Assembly: GCA_910587795.1 (NCBI GenBank) | Contig: CAJUNH010000001.1 | Location: 186,001-250,000 of the forward strand | Direction of reading: 5' to 3' | From: an uncultured Christensenellaceae bacterium | Lineage (GTDB): Bacteria > Bacillota > Clostridia > Christensenellales > CAG-314 | Length of the DNA stretch: 64,000 nucleotides | Shown here: positions 44,797 to 53,471 of the stretch, in pieces | Numbering within the stretch: position 1 is the stretch's first letter | Layout: each line of letters starts with the position of its first letter | Translations under genes and position numbers: made by a program | Notes under the pieces: model-generated | Told to the model about the DNA's origin: nothing | Database searches by the model: none | The model's input: the letters and a program-made list of their open reading frames with translations, nothing else

Positions 44797-44876
44797 TGTG
44801 ATATAATAATCACATAATTAAATCTGCATTCTTTAAAACCAAAGAGCAGTATAGCACATTTTATATATATTGTAAA
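44797..44876 (-). promoter_or_regulatory. Promoter of pta-ackA and leader palindrome
   Basis: TTTACA (44871-44876), 17 nt, TATACT (44848-44853) on the minus strand. An inverted repeat TGTGAT-N6-ATCACA lies in the leader at 44797-44814. It resembles CRP/FNR or Rex half-sites, but the spacing does not match either consensus exactly, so the regulator is open. Confidence 0.65.
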
Positions 44877-44916
44877 CAAAATACAAACCAACATAACAAA
44901 TAAAAAAAGGAACCAA

Positions 44917-45969
44917 ATGAAAACAACTGCAATAATTTGCGAATTCAACCCGCTGCACAGCGGACACAAAAAACTAATCGATTATGCAAAAACTTTCAGC
45001 GACAGAGTTATATGTATAATGAGCGGAAATTTTACTCAACGCGGACTGCCCGCCTGCTGCGATAAGTATGCACGGGCAAAACACGCTGTACTCGCGGGCG
45101 CAGATTTAGTTGTGGAATTGCCGACAATATTTGCCGCGGCGTCTGCCGAAAACTTTGCTTATGGCGGAGTTGCTGCTGCAAGCAAATTACAAGCGGACTT
45201 TCTTTTGTTCGGCAGCGAATGCGGCGATATAAAACAGCTAACGGATTGCGCAAACGCTTTATTGGACAAAGACGTAAACCGTAAAATTGCCGACGAAATC
45301 AAAAAAGGCATCAGCTACCCCCAAGCGGTTTCCAACATAGTCAAAACGCCGTTGTTAAATAAACCCAACAACGTTCTGGCAATAGAATATATTAAAAATA
45401 TAATCACCTCGAAGTCTAGGATTACGCCTATCACTCTTATCCGCGAAGATAACTACAATAGCCTACAGACAGAGCAGTACGCATCTTCCGCTGCATTGCG
45501 CGCAGATAAAAAATTACGTAAAAAATTTACTTACGATTACGTATTAAAAGATATCAATGACGAAATCGAAGACAAATTCGGCACTATTGCATGCGGAATC
45601 ATATCATTAAAAACACCGGACGAAATGCACGACATAGAAGGCGTGAGCGAGGGAATTGAAAATAAAATTTTCGCCTCAAACAAATCAAACGGATACAACA
45701 TAATGTTAGAAGAAATAAAGTCTAAGCGATACACCCGACTGCGCTTGCAAAGGACAATACTGAACATCATTTTAAATATAAGCAAGGAACGCGTTACCGC
45801 GGCAAAAAATACAGCGGTTTGCATTTGCCCGTTAGCAGTTAAAAGCACTTCCGCAGCGATGTTAGCGTTTACCAATAAATGTCCGGACGAAATAACCCAA
45901 TGTGCAGACAGATTGTACTATACACTGTCAACCGCAGTTCCGCCGTCAAAAATAATAAAAATCGATTAG
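44917..45969 (+). CDS. tmcAL: tRNA(Met) cytidine acetate ligase TmcAL
   Basis: ATP-dependent ligase that uses acetate to make N4-acetylcytidine at the wobble position of elongator tRNA-Met. The 350-aa protein opens with the nucleotidyltransferase motif IICEFNPLHSGHKKLI and has VIMSGNFTQRGLPACCDKYARA, VVELPTIFAAASAENFA and RRLRLQRT-like KRYTRLRLQRT near the end. Length is a little short of about 390-400. It is divergent from pta-ackA, an arrangement also seen in clostridia and sensible for an acetate-using enzyme. Confidence 0.92.
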   Translation: MKTTAIICEFNPLHSGHKKLIDYAKTFSDRVICIMSGNFTQRGLPACCDKYARAKHAVLAGADLVVELPTIFAAASAENFAYGGVAAASKLQADFLLFGSECGDIKQLTDCANALLDKDVNRKIADEIKKGISYPQAVSNIVKTPLLNKPNNVLAIEYIKNIITSKSRITPITLIREDNYNSLQTEQYASSAALRADKKLRKKFTYDYVLKDINDEIEDKFGTIACGIISLKTPDEMHDIEGVSEGIENKIFASNKSNGYNIMLEEIKSKRYTRLRLQRTILNIILNISKERVTAAKNTAVCICPLAVKSTSAAMLAFTNKCPDEITQCADRLYYTLSTAVPPSKIIKID

Positions 45970-46184
45970 TTAAGATAACGCAATGCCAATTAACAAAATA
46001 TAGTTTTATATTAAAAACATTTTCGTTTAGCTTCTACAATTATTGTTAAATTGTCTTTTTTATTATAATATGTCTAACATAGTATCGTATAAATATCGAT
46101 TTTCGAATACAATACATACTTAATTAGACTAAAAAGAAGATCTTATAGGACATAATGCAGAAATAAATAAAATAAAATGATTAT

Positions 46185-47078
46185 GTGAAAGCTATACGAA
46201 TCTGCACTACGTCTATATTTATTTTAGTGATTGCAATCTTTATTACTGCTCCGTCACAGTATATGCAAAGCTTTGTAGACGGGCTTACCGTTTGGGCATA
46301 CAATGTACTGCCGGCAATTTTTCCGTTTATGGTTTTAACGACGCTTACGCTAAAATTGCAAAAAGACGACGGCAAACACTCCTTAACGCGAATATTATTC
46401 GGTATAAAATGCGATACGGTTTTTATTACAAGTCTATTGTGCGGATATCCAATAGGAGCAAAAGCCATTGCAGACAGTGATGCCGACAGAGATGCCGCCA
46501 CCGTTATGGCAAGCTTCTGTTCCACCGCCGGACCGATATTTATGATTGCGACCGTAGGCGGAAAACTTTTACAAAATACAGCCGCCGCATTAATTATTAT
46601 TACCGTACAGATTATATCCGCTATGCTTAACGGATTATTATACAGATCTAATCAAAAATACATAGCTATACAGGCAAATACAAATAACCTGACGGCAAAA
46701 GATTTAGGAGATACAATTACAAATTCTGCGTTGGCAGTAATATCAGTGGGAGGATTGATAGCTTTATTTTATATGCTTACGGATATGGTCAAAAGTTTTT
46801 TACCGCAAAATCTATCAAAAAGCCTTATTACCGCTTTTGTAATAGGTTTATTTGAAATGACAAACGGAATTTTTGCCATTTGCAATATTACAAATACCGC
46901 TACCGCTACAATTTTGTGCAGCACACTGCTTGCCTTTGGGGGGCTATGCGTTTTTGCACAGTGTTATGCTTTTTTAGGCTTTAAAAACGTAAAACCGTTA
47001 CAATTATTTAAAATGAAGCTTACGCAATCGGCGATAGCCACTATTTTAGGCTATATAATGACGAAAATATTCTTATGA
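46185..47078 (+). CDS. YlbJ-like polytopic membrane protein (nucleoside-recognition/Gate fold)
   Basis: A 297-aa protein with about seven or eight hydrophobic segments. The pattern WAYNVLPAIFPFMVL, TSLLCGYPIGAKAIAD and SFCSTAGPIFMIATVGG matches YlbJ, a sporulation-linked membrane protein whose gene neighbours tmcAL, coaD and rsmD in Bacillus, as here. It is about 100 residues shorter than YlbJ. The start is GTG with no ribosome-binding site; a TAAAAT lies 6 nt before it but lacks a good -35, so a leaderless start is possible. The flanking gaps 45970-46184 and 47079-47292 show nothing else. Confidence 0.75.
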   Translation: MKAIRICTTSIFILVIAIFITAPSQYMQSFVDGLTVWAYNVLPAIFPFMVLTTLTLKLQKDDGKHSLTRILFGIKCDTVFITSLLCGYPIGAKAIADSDADRDAATVMASFCSTAGPIFMIATVGGKLLQNTAAALIIITVQIISAMLNGLLYRSNQKYIAIQANTNNLTAKDLGDTITNSALAVISVGGLIALFYMLTDMVKSFLPQNLSKSLITAFVIGLFEMTNGIFAICNITNTATATILCSTLLAFGGLCVFAQCYAFLGFKNVKPLQLFKMKLTQSAIATILGYIMTKIFL

Positions 47079-47292
47079 TAATAAGTTTTGCGCTACAAAC
47101 AATATTAAAATTATATGGATTTTATAATTCGGCAATAAAAAATTTTATATATATTTAATTCTAAGTAATTATATTATTCGTAGATTAGGATTGACGACAA
47201 AAGCAAATTAACTATAATTAAAAAAGCAAAATTTACTAATGTGCGCCAAGTAATTACGCTTACTTCTAAGATACACATCGATTATTACACAT

Positions 47293-48288
47293 TTATTTAC
47301 ACTTTCTTGACGCAAATCCGTCTTCCAATATTTTTAAAACTTTAACAGTATCGTCAAAGCACAAACAATCGTCCGTTTTAGAAACGCCGTAAGCACCGCA
47401 TTGAACGCCGCCAAATAAATAACTTTCCAGCATTACTCCGTCAACGTCTCTATTTACAGCCGCTGTCTTAGCATTTTCAATTTGATTATCCGCCACTTTG
47501 CCGCTGTTGGCATGGCTTAAGTCCACCATTACAAAATCATTTAATCCAAACGAATCTAAACGCTGTTTTGCAAAACGAGTATAATCATGCGTCAAATTAG
47601 AAGTAAAATTATCGCCCGTTTTTCCGCCGCGCAAAACAATATGCGCATATTTACAGCCGTCAGTAGCAATTTGAACGCCTTTGTATGGAAAAACCGAAGG
47701 ATTTGAAACCGAAAAAACAGAATCAACCGCTTTATAAACATCGCCGTCAGTTGTATTTTTTACGCCGCAGCAAAGATCTAGCCCCGACGCAAACGCACGG
47801 TGTGCCGTATCCTCGCTGCTTCGCGCCCCCACAAACCAGTATGACACCAAATCTGCAAAATAATGGTATAGATCTGTATACAACAATTCGTCTGCCACAG
47901 GCAAACCGGCAGTAAGACAGTCAATCATCATTTTACGGGCGCGGATTATGCCTTGCGGCAAGTCGATTACGTCATCAACTTCTTTATGGAAACACGTGCC
48001 CATATAACCTTGTCCGTTAGAATGAGGTTTTGAACTGTAAACCCTTGCGACAATCAGTAAATGCGGATACAGGCGTTGAATTTCGCCTAATTTACGCAAA
48101 TATTCGTTTACAGACTTTGGCTCGTCGGCAGAGCACGGACCGCATATAACCGTAAGTTTCCGCCTGTCTGTAAAATTCTCTTTTAGCCGTACGTCAAAAT
48201 TTTGCTTTAAAATACGTAATTCGCCGTTCAAAGGACAATCATTCAACACAGATTCTACCGACGGCAATTTCATTTGTTCTCTAAACAT
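47293..48288 (-). CDS. 3-deoxy-7-phosphoheptulonate (DAHP) synthase, AroF/G/H type
   Basis: First enzyme of the shikimate pathway. The 331-aa type I-alpha enzyme has VICGPCSADEPKSVNEYLRK, RVYSSKPHSNGQGYMG, GARSSEDTAHRAFASGLD, HIVLRGGKTGDNF and VDLSHANSGK, with a metal-binding Cys, His and Glu set visible. It follows coaD by 5 nt in the rsmD-coaD operon. This isozyme type is more usual in proteobacteria but is known in Clostridia. Confidence 0.92.
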   Translation of the reverse strand: MFREQMKLPSVESVLNDCPLNGELRILKQNFDVRLKENFTDRRKLTVICGPCSADEPKSVNEYLRKLGEIQRLYPHLLIVARVYSSKPHSNGQGYMGTCFHKEVDDVIDLPQGIIRARKMMIDCLTAGLPVADELLYTDLYHYFADLVSYWFVGARSSEDTAHRAFASGLDLCCGVKNTTDGDVYKAVDSVFSVSNPSVFPYKGVQIATDGCKYAHIVLRGGKTGDNFTSNLTHDYTRFAKQRLDSFGLNDFVMVDLSHANSGKVADNQIENAKTAAVNRDVDGVMLESYLFGGVQCGAYGVSKTDDCLCFDDTVKVLKILEDGFASRKCK

Positions 48289-48293
48289 CTTAA

Positions 48294-48773
48294 CTATTTA
48301 CCAACCAAATATTTTGTAATTTCCTCCGCGCAGCACTCAGGGACAAACTCTTTAAAATCCTGCCCCAAGCCTGCCAACTCGCGCACTAAAGAACTTGATA
48401 TGTGACGGTACTCCTTATCGCTTACAACGAATACCGTCTCGCCGTTCCAATAGCTTGAGTTGACGTCTGCCAAATCTATTACCGACTGCAAATCCATCGC
48501 ATTACGTATAGATTTAATCATAACGCTAACGCCCAAACGCTTACAGCAGTCGATCATCATTCCGTCATAAGCGATTACCTCAACGTTAGGCAAATGTTCA
48601 AGCGCGCGTTTAAGCATATCCAAACGAGCTTTTTGAGGAATAACGTATTGTTTATTTGCGTTAACGCCCATTACAACATAAAGCTTGTCTGTCAAATGCG
48701 ACGCATGTTCTATTGCGTTTACGTGCCCCTTAGTTACAGGACAAAACGATCCTGCATATAAGCCTATTCGCAT
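48294..48773 (-). CDS. coaD: Phosphopantetheine adenylyltransferase
   Basis: Penultimate step in CoA synthesis. The 159-aa protein has GLYAGSFCPVTKGHVNAIEHA with the nucleotidyltransferase HxGH-type motif (TKGH), KSIRNAMDLQ and the C-terminal ISSSLVRELA. It overlaps rsmD by 10 nt with GGAGAA upstream; rsmD-coaD is a conserved pair. Confidence 0.96.
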   Translation of the reverse strand: MRIGLYAGSFCPVTKGHVNAIEHASHLTDKLYVVMGVNANKQYVIPQKARLDMLKRALEHLPNVEVIAYDGMMIDCCKRLGVSVMIKSIRNAMDLQSVIDLADVNSSYWNGETVFVVSDKEYRHISSSLVRELAGLGQDFKEFVPECCAEEITKYLVGK

Positions 48774-49309
48774 TGTGTTCTCCTATAAAAGTCAAATTTA
48801 ACGGTGCCGATTTTTCGGCTGTCGTACTTTTCCAAAAAGTCAACCTTTAACGGCAATTCCTCTTGCGCCAAGTGTTCGCATACTATTATTCCGTTGTCCG
48901 TCAACAAGTTATGCAAGCATATTCCTTGCAGCGCTTCTATATAATACCCCGACCGATACGGCGGATCCACAAATATAAGGTCAAATTTTGTATTTGCAGA
49001 CGTAATACAGCGTTTATAATCGCCAAAAAAAATTTCCGCGTCCGTAACGCCGAGTTTATCTAAATTATATTTAATTACAGCAATCGAATCTCTATTATTA
49101 TCGCACAGCACCGCTCTATCCGCGCCGCGGCTAAGACATTCTATACCTAATTGTCCGGATCCCGAAAACAAATCCAATACTACGGAATGCTGCAATTTAA
49201 AATTAAGTATATTAAATAGCGTTTCCTTCATTCGGTCTAACGTCGGTCTTACGTCCTGTTTAGGCGCAACCAACGTCCGTCCTCTATATTTACCTGCAAT
49301 TACTCTCAT
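48764..49309 (-). CDS. rsmD: 16S rRNA (guanine966-N2)-methyltransferase RsmD
   Basis: A 181-aa SAM-dependent methylase: MRVIAGKYRGRTL, RPTLDRMKETLFNIL, VLDLFSGSGQLGIECLSRGA (SAM motif I) and the catalytic motif FVDPPYRSGYY. It is the first gene of rsmD-coaD-DAHP synthase. Its ATG is 6 nt from a -10 box with no Shine-Dalgarno, so its message is predicted leaderless. Confidence 0.95.
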   Translation of the reverse strand: MRVIAGKYRGRTLVAPKQDVRPTLDRMKETLFNILNFKLQHSVVLDLFSGSGQLGIECLSRGADRAVLCDNNRDSIAVIKYNLDKLGVTDAEIFFGDYKRCITSANTKFDLIFVDPPYRSGYYIEALQGICLHNLLTDNGIIVCEHLAQEELPLKVDFLEKYDSRKIGTVKFDFYRRTQCE

Positions 49310-49315
49310 AAATAT

Positions 49316-49344
49316 ATTTTACACTACAAAATAGATTTAGTAAA
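49316..49344 (-). promoter_or_regulatory. Promoter of rsmD operon, predicted leaderless
   Basis: TTTACT, 17 nt, TAAAAT on the minus strand, ending 6 nt before the rsmD ATG. There is no purine-rich site between. Confidence 0.65.
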
Positions 49345-49366
49345 GAATTATTTGAAAAAACGCCGT

Positions 49367-50365
49367 TTACTTTAAATTACATAACAACTCGTATATACTT
49401 ATCACTTTATTCGATATATCAACTCTGTCGCCCAGCAAAATTACTTCGTCGCCCTCTGCCGTAATAACGGACGAAACGTCAACTAATATCATTGCCATAC
49501 ACACGGCAACAACAGTACACATAACTCCGTTAATTTTAATATGCGCGCCAACCAATGCCCTATTAAAACCGTGAGCGTAGCCGACGTTTATAACGGCAAT
49601 CGTTTTGCTGCAAGGCGCAACATACAGTCCGCCGTATCCGGCAACATCGCCTTTTTTAATTTGACGCACGGCAATCACTTTTGCGTTAACCGTCTTTACC
49701 GACTGCAATTTTTTTTGTCCGTATCCGTACAAACCCAAACCAATGCGAGCCATATCCAAATGATATTTTGATGAAAGTAAAGCTCCGTTGCTGTTTGCAA
49801 TATGCTTTATCAGTTTTTTATTTAACGCCTTTTCCAAAGACTCTGCAACGGGACAAAATACAGCATATTGATTATCACAATCTTTTATATTATCCCCGTA
49901 GAAATGCGAATAAACGCCTTCTACAATTAAATCTCTGCAATTACTAATTATATTAATAAGCTTTTCTAAGTCGTTTTCGTTAAAACCCAGCCTAGACATA
50001 CCGCTGTCAATTTTGATATGTATACGAGCTTTTTTATTTAAACGCGACGTAACGCGCAAAACCGCATTAAGAGTACAGAAGCTGTCTACAGTGAGAATAC
50101 AATTTTTATTAATTGCTTTTTCGCAATCGCTTTCGTCAATAGGCAGCAATATCAAAATATCTTTTTTAACAAACGATATTCGCATCGCTTCATCTAAAGT
50201 ACCGACAGCAAAACAATCTGCTACTTCTTCGAGATATCTTGCCACATGCTCGGCGCCGTGTCCGTAAGCGTCGTTTTTTACAACGGCACACAGACGCGCA
50301 CCTCGCAATAACTTTTTAAAATAATTTGCATTATGCAGTAATGCCGCAAAATTTAACCTCTGCAA
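49367..50365 (-). CDS. alr: Alanine racemase
   Basis: PLP enzyme making D-alanine for peptidoglycan. The 332-aa product has the PLP lysine Lys30 in AVVKNDAYGHG, KIDSGMSRLGF, MARIGLGLYGYG and the second-base tyrosine region VGYAHGFNRAL. It starts at TTG behind GGAGG. It stops at YELLCNLK, where relatives continue about 10 residues with an Arg-Val-Pro-Arg-Val-Tyr-type tail, so the C-terminus is slightly truncated. Confidence 0.92.
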   Translation of the reverse strand: MQRLNFAALLHNANYFKKLLRGARLCAVVKNDAYGHGAEHVARYLEEVADCFAVGTLDEAMRISFVKKDILILLPIDESDCEKAINKNCILTVDSFCTLNAVLRVTSRLNKKARIHIKIDSGMSRLGFNENDLEKLINIISNCRDLIVEGVYSHFYGDNIKDCDNQYAVFCPVAESLEKALNKKLIKHIANSNGALLSSKYHLDMARIGLGLYGYGQKKLQSVKTVNAKVIAVRQIKKGDVAGYGGLYVAPCSKTIAVINVGYAHGFNRALVGAHIKINGVMCTVVAVCMAMILVDVSSVITAEGDEVILLGDRVDISNKVISIYELLCNLK

Positions 50366-50411
50366 TTATTGCCTCCGCAAGCAGTAACCATGCGCAAATA
50401 TATAGAAAAGG

Positions 50412-50448
50412 TTTACTACTTAAAATTTATATGATATAATTATCATAT
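50412..50448 (+). promoter_or_regulatory. Promoter of PH-like membrane gene, leaderless, with palindrome
   Basis: TTTACT (50412-50417), 17 nt, TATAAT (50435-50440) on the plus strand, then 6 nt to the ATG at 50447. A 20-bp inverted repeat ATATGATA-TAAT-TATCATAT (50429-50448) covers the -10 box and reaches into the start codon. Confidence 0.7.
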
Positions 50449-50911
50449 GAGATTTCAAGCATATTTTACACCGCTAATTAAAATCATTTTGTATATTATG
50501 GCGACAATTTCATTTATCGGCTTAATAGTAGGCATACTTGTACTTGCCGGCGTACGAATAGAATTGTCCTTAGGACAAGCAACCCTGCTTGTAAGCATTT
50601 GCCCCATCTGCACAATAATTGCACTGCTTTTTGCAACTTTGCATTATAAAGTTGATTCTACAAACTTACGTTTATATATAGGGTTTATAGATTTATTCGG
50701 CGGAAAAGTACGCATTGACAAAATACTGAACATTGTAATTGACAAAAACATTATGTATATCAGTTATCTCTATAAAGGTATGGATCCCATAATCGCCGCA
50801 ATAGCTATCAGCCCCAAACGCTATAACGAGATGAAAGATTTGCTTATAGCGCGTAATCCTAATATTGTATTTTACGAAAATGAAAACGACTTTGGTAATT
50901 GCAAGCAATAA
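50447..50911 (+). CDS. Two-helix membrane protein with PH-like domain
   Basis: A 154-aa protein with two membrane helices (about 9-34 and 43-63). A beta-rich segment follows that begins HYKVDSTNLRLYIGFIDLFGG, then KVRIDKILNIVI and ISPKRYNEMKDLLIARNP. This matches small bacterial PH-type domain proteins whose role is unknown. Its end overlaps rdgB by 32 nt. The start is an ATG with no Shine-Dalgarno and a -10 box 6 nt away. Confidence 0.75.
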   Translation: MRFQAYFTPLIKIILYIMATISFIGLIVGILVLAGVRIELSLGQATLLVSICPICTIIALLFATLHYKVDSTNLRLYIGFIDLFGGKVRIDKILNIVIDKNIMYISYLYKGMDPIIAAIAISPKRYNEMKDLLIARNPNIVFYENENDFGNCKQ

Positions 50912-51473
50912 TCAACATAAAATTGCAGAAATCAAAACGCTGTTAAACGGTTACTTTGACGTGATTTTGTCACTTGCGGAAGCAAATATTAACTGTGATC
51001 CCGAAGAAAACGGCACCACTTTTATGCAAAATGCATTAATAAAGGTAAACGAGGTTGCAAAGCATACTACACATGCGGTAATTGCAGACGATACGGGTTT
51101 ATGCGTAAACACATTAAACGGTGCTCCGGGAGTAAAATCTGCACGATATGCAGGAAACCACGATAATGCCAAAAACCGCGATAAATTGTTGCATGAACTT
51201 TTTAACAAGACGGACAAATCGGCATATTTTGCTACCGCAGTCGCACTGCGTTACCCTAACGGAGAAATAATAACCGCCGAAGGATCTGTGGAAGGATACA
51301 TTATATCGCAAGAAAAAGGCTCCAACGGCTTTGGATACGACAGTATATTTTATTGTACGGATTTAGGTAAAACTTTCGGCGAGGCAAGCGAGGAAGAAAA
51401 AAATTCGGTAAGCCATCGTGCCCGCGCATTAAATAACCTGTTAAGCAAAATAAATAATAATCTAAGAAAATAA
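50880..51473 (+). CDS. rdgB: XTP/dITP diphosphatase (RdgB/HAM1 family)
   Basis: Removes deaminated purine nucleotides from the pool. The 197-aa product has VIASNNQHKIAEIKTLL, VIADDTGLCVNTLNGAPGV with the catalytic Asp, SARYAG, GSNGFGYDSIF and KNSVSHRARAL. I start at the ATG at 50880 (MKTTLVIASNN). There is no visible ribosome-binding site, and the start lies inside the preceding gene, so translational coupling is likely. Confidence 0.95.
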   Translation: MKTTLVIASNNQHKIAEIKTLLNGYFDVILSLAEANINCDPEENGTTFMQNALIKVNEVAKHTTHAVIADDTGLCVNTLNGAPGVKSARYAGNHDNAKNRDKLLHELFNKTDKSAYFATAVALRYPNGEIITAEGSVEGYIISQEKGSNGFGYDSIFYCTDLGKTFGEASEEEKNSVSHRARALNNLLSKINNNLRK

Positions 51474-51476
51474 GTA

Positions 51477-51506
51477 AAATGCAGCGCTGAAAATCGTTGC
51501 ATTTTT
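51477..51506 (+). terminator. Terminator after rdgB
   Basis: Stem AAATGCA-CG / CG-TGCATTT with an 8-nt loop followed by TTTAATT on the plus strand, 3 nt past the rdgB stop. Confidence 0.75.
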
Positions 51507-51627
51507 AATTGCAATTTTTGTACTATACGAAAAGTTTATTAAATCATATTAATCGGTAAATAAGCCTACCATATTGCTTAAAGTTTTACTCTATTATCTA
51601 TATACGTCTACGATAACTAAACAGAAT

Positions 51628-52362
51628 TTAAAAATTATCGCAAAGATATTTTAAACCTTTTGCGGCTTGACGGTATTCGTCTTTGTGTCTTATTTTATAT
51701 ACACGACCGTTTTTTATAAAGTTAGATCCCGTTTGATGAAAGTCAAACGGAATATCGTTTCTTTTGCAATCCAAATAAATTTGCTTAACCCAATCGAAAT
51801 CACAAATACGCGCATTATCATAAGATTCGCCGCCGACAGACACCTGTGATATGCTGCCTAAACGAAAGTATTTTGTCAGGTCCACATATTCTAAAATCGG
51901 CGCAACAAGAATATACCTACGGCTTGAAGGAATTTTTAAAAACACTGGCAGTCTTGTATCCGCAGCATGTTGATTTTCGCAAGTGACGGCAAGAATAACG
52001 TTAGCGTATCCTGCGCCCCAGTCACTCGGTAAGCACGCCGCTATACGTTCTGCTCGTTTAGTACAAATTAAAAAATCAACGTCTGCGCGTTGTTTGATTA
52101 TCTGCCACGCGTCGTTGCGCCATTCGTCCGCCTCCTCAATAAAAAAATCCGACGTAAAACACGTGGCGACTTCGCTGCCGCTTTTTATTAAAAAATCTCC
52201 GTTACGGGTCCTTTTGAGCGGCAAATTAAAGTTGGTTTTCGATTTTGACACTATATTAGCGTCTTTATCCCGCTTTTTATCCAAATAAAACACATAACAG
52301 TTGGCACAGCCTGCACTGTATTTATGGCAGCCATGCCACGGATTCCACAAATTTTTATTCAT
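51628..52362 (-). CDS. DUF5131 (Gp37/Gp68-like) family protein
   Basis: A 244-aa protein beginning NLWNPWHGCHKYSAGCANCY, the hallmark of the phage Gp37Gp68/DUF5131 family. Its cysteines resemble a radical-SAM CxxxxCxxC-type cluster and its fold is believed radical-SAM-like. Later blocks: DFLICTKRAERI, WGAGYANVILAVTCENQ, ISQVSVGGES. The reaction is unknown. It stands alone, flanked by non-coding DNA, and such genes are often horizontally acquired. Confidence 0.85.
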   Translation of the reverse strand: MNKNLWNPWHGCHKYSAGCANCYVFYLDKKRDKDANIVSKSKTNFNLPLKRTRNGDFLIKSGSEVATCFTSDFFIEEADEWRNDAWQIIKQRADVDFLICTKRAERIAACLPSDWGAGYANVILAVTCENQHAADTRLPVFLKIPSSRRYILVAPILEYVDLTKYFRLGSISQVSVGGESYDNARICDFDWVKQIYLDCKRNDIPFDFHQTGSNFIKNGRVYKIRHKDEYRQAAKGLKYLCDNF

Positions 52363-52376
52363 ATCTCATCACGATA

Positions 52377-52405
52377 GTTATAACCGATATTTTAGAATTA
52401 TGCAA
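52377..52405 (-). promoter_or_regulatory. Promoter of DUF5131 gene
   Basis: TTGCAT, 17 nt, TATAAC on the minus strand, 14 nt before the ATG. The predicted leader is only about 7 nt, shorter than needed for a well-placed Shine-Dalgarno. Confidence 0.55.
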
Positions 52406-52414
52406 ACATCTTTA

Positions 52415-53104
52415 CTACAACACAATTTTCAGCACTTGTTCCAGATTGTCTATTTCATATGTCGGTGTAATGCCCGAGTAATTTTTTAAACGCTTGGGAT
52501 TATACCAACAAGTATCTATACCAGAATTGATTCCTCCCTGTATATCGCTTGTAAGAGAATCGCCGATAATAAGCGTTTTTGATTTTTCAAAATCCTCAAT
52601 ATTTGCAAAACAATAATCAAAATACGCCTTAGACGGCTTTGGAATGCCAATTTTCTCCGATACAAATCTTTTAATAAAGTACTTATCCATTCCGCTGCCC
52701 TTCATACGGCTATTTTGTATAGACAGCACTCCATTAGTAACAATATATAATTTACAATTGAATGCTTGTAATTTTTGCAATACTTCTTCGGCGTTACTAA
52801 TAACAAAACATCCGTTATGCAAATTACTCTCGTACAAGTCCGCTGTAGGCTTGCAATCAACAGATAAATTCAATTCTCGAAACGTATTCTCGAAACGGGA
52901 TATAAGCACCTCGCTTTTGTCTTTTATTGCGCCGGACTCATACAACTGCCACTGCTTGATATTATTACGTCGGTAGCACTTTAAAACGTTATCGTCGTAA
53001 TACAGTTTATTTTTATCGAAAGCAAATTTTAACGCTTGCTCCTCCGCTTTGTCAAAATCAAGTATAGTATTATCCGCATCGAACAGCAAAATTTTATATT
53101 TCAT
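52415..53104 (-). CDS. HAD-superfamily hydrolase, YjjG-type nucleotidase
   Basis: A 229-aa phosphatase with the HAD motifs: ILLFDADNTILDFDKAEEQAL (DxD), YIVTNGVLSIQNSRM, KPSKAYFDYCF with Lys, and IIGDSLTSDIQGGINSG. The arrangement matches YjjG-type noncanonical pyrimidine nucleotidases. It is preceded by AAGGAC and stands alone. Confidence 0.88.
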   Translation of the reverse strand: MKYKILLFDADNTILDFDKAEEQALKFAFDKNKLYYDDNVLKCYRRNNIKQWQLYESGAIKDKSEVLISRFENTFRELNLSVDCKPTADLYESNLHNGCFVISNAEEVLQKLQAFNCKLYIVTNGVLSIQNSRMKGSGMDKYFIKRFVSEKIGIPKPSKAYFDYCFANIEDFEKSKTLIIGDSLTSDIQGGINSGIDTCWYNPKRLKNYSGITPTYEIDNLEQVLKIVL

Positions 53105-53245
53105 ATAGCAGTCCTTACATAAAAATTTTTATTAATAAAAAAAGTCGATAAATCTATATACATACAATTTTATCGCTTCCGCGATTTAATGCAAAATTAT
53201 ATATAATAACAAGTTTCTAATAAACAAAGTGTATATAACAGATTA

Positions 53246-53464
53246 CTAAAAACTTTTAATTATGTTACAAAAAGGAGTATTATCCCAAAATAAATTATAG
53301 CGCAGCAAACCAATATTTTTACCGTCAACCGATAATATATAACCTTGCCTATCGCGAACTTTTTTATTATACTCCGCAAAAGAAATATGTTTATCAAGCA
53401 AAAACCAAAAATCTTTGTCTTTTTGCGCTACGTAACTTATTTCTGTCTTTAAATTTTTTATCAT
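53246..53464 (-). pseudogene. Truncated GNAT acetyltransferase (N-terminal third only)
   Basis: The 72-aa reading frame has a GNAT-like pattern, with DKHISFAEYNKKV and GKNIGLLRYNLFWDNTPFCN, where full-length relatives continue into the acetyl-CoA site. It stops right after (NIIKSF), and the downstream sequence 53105-53245 does not continue the family. The catalytic half is missing, so it is a remnant, though its leaderless-type promoter is intact. Confidence 0.7.
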
Positions 53465-53471
53465 AATATTA

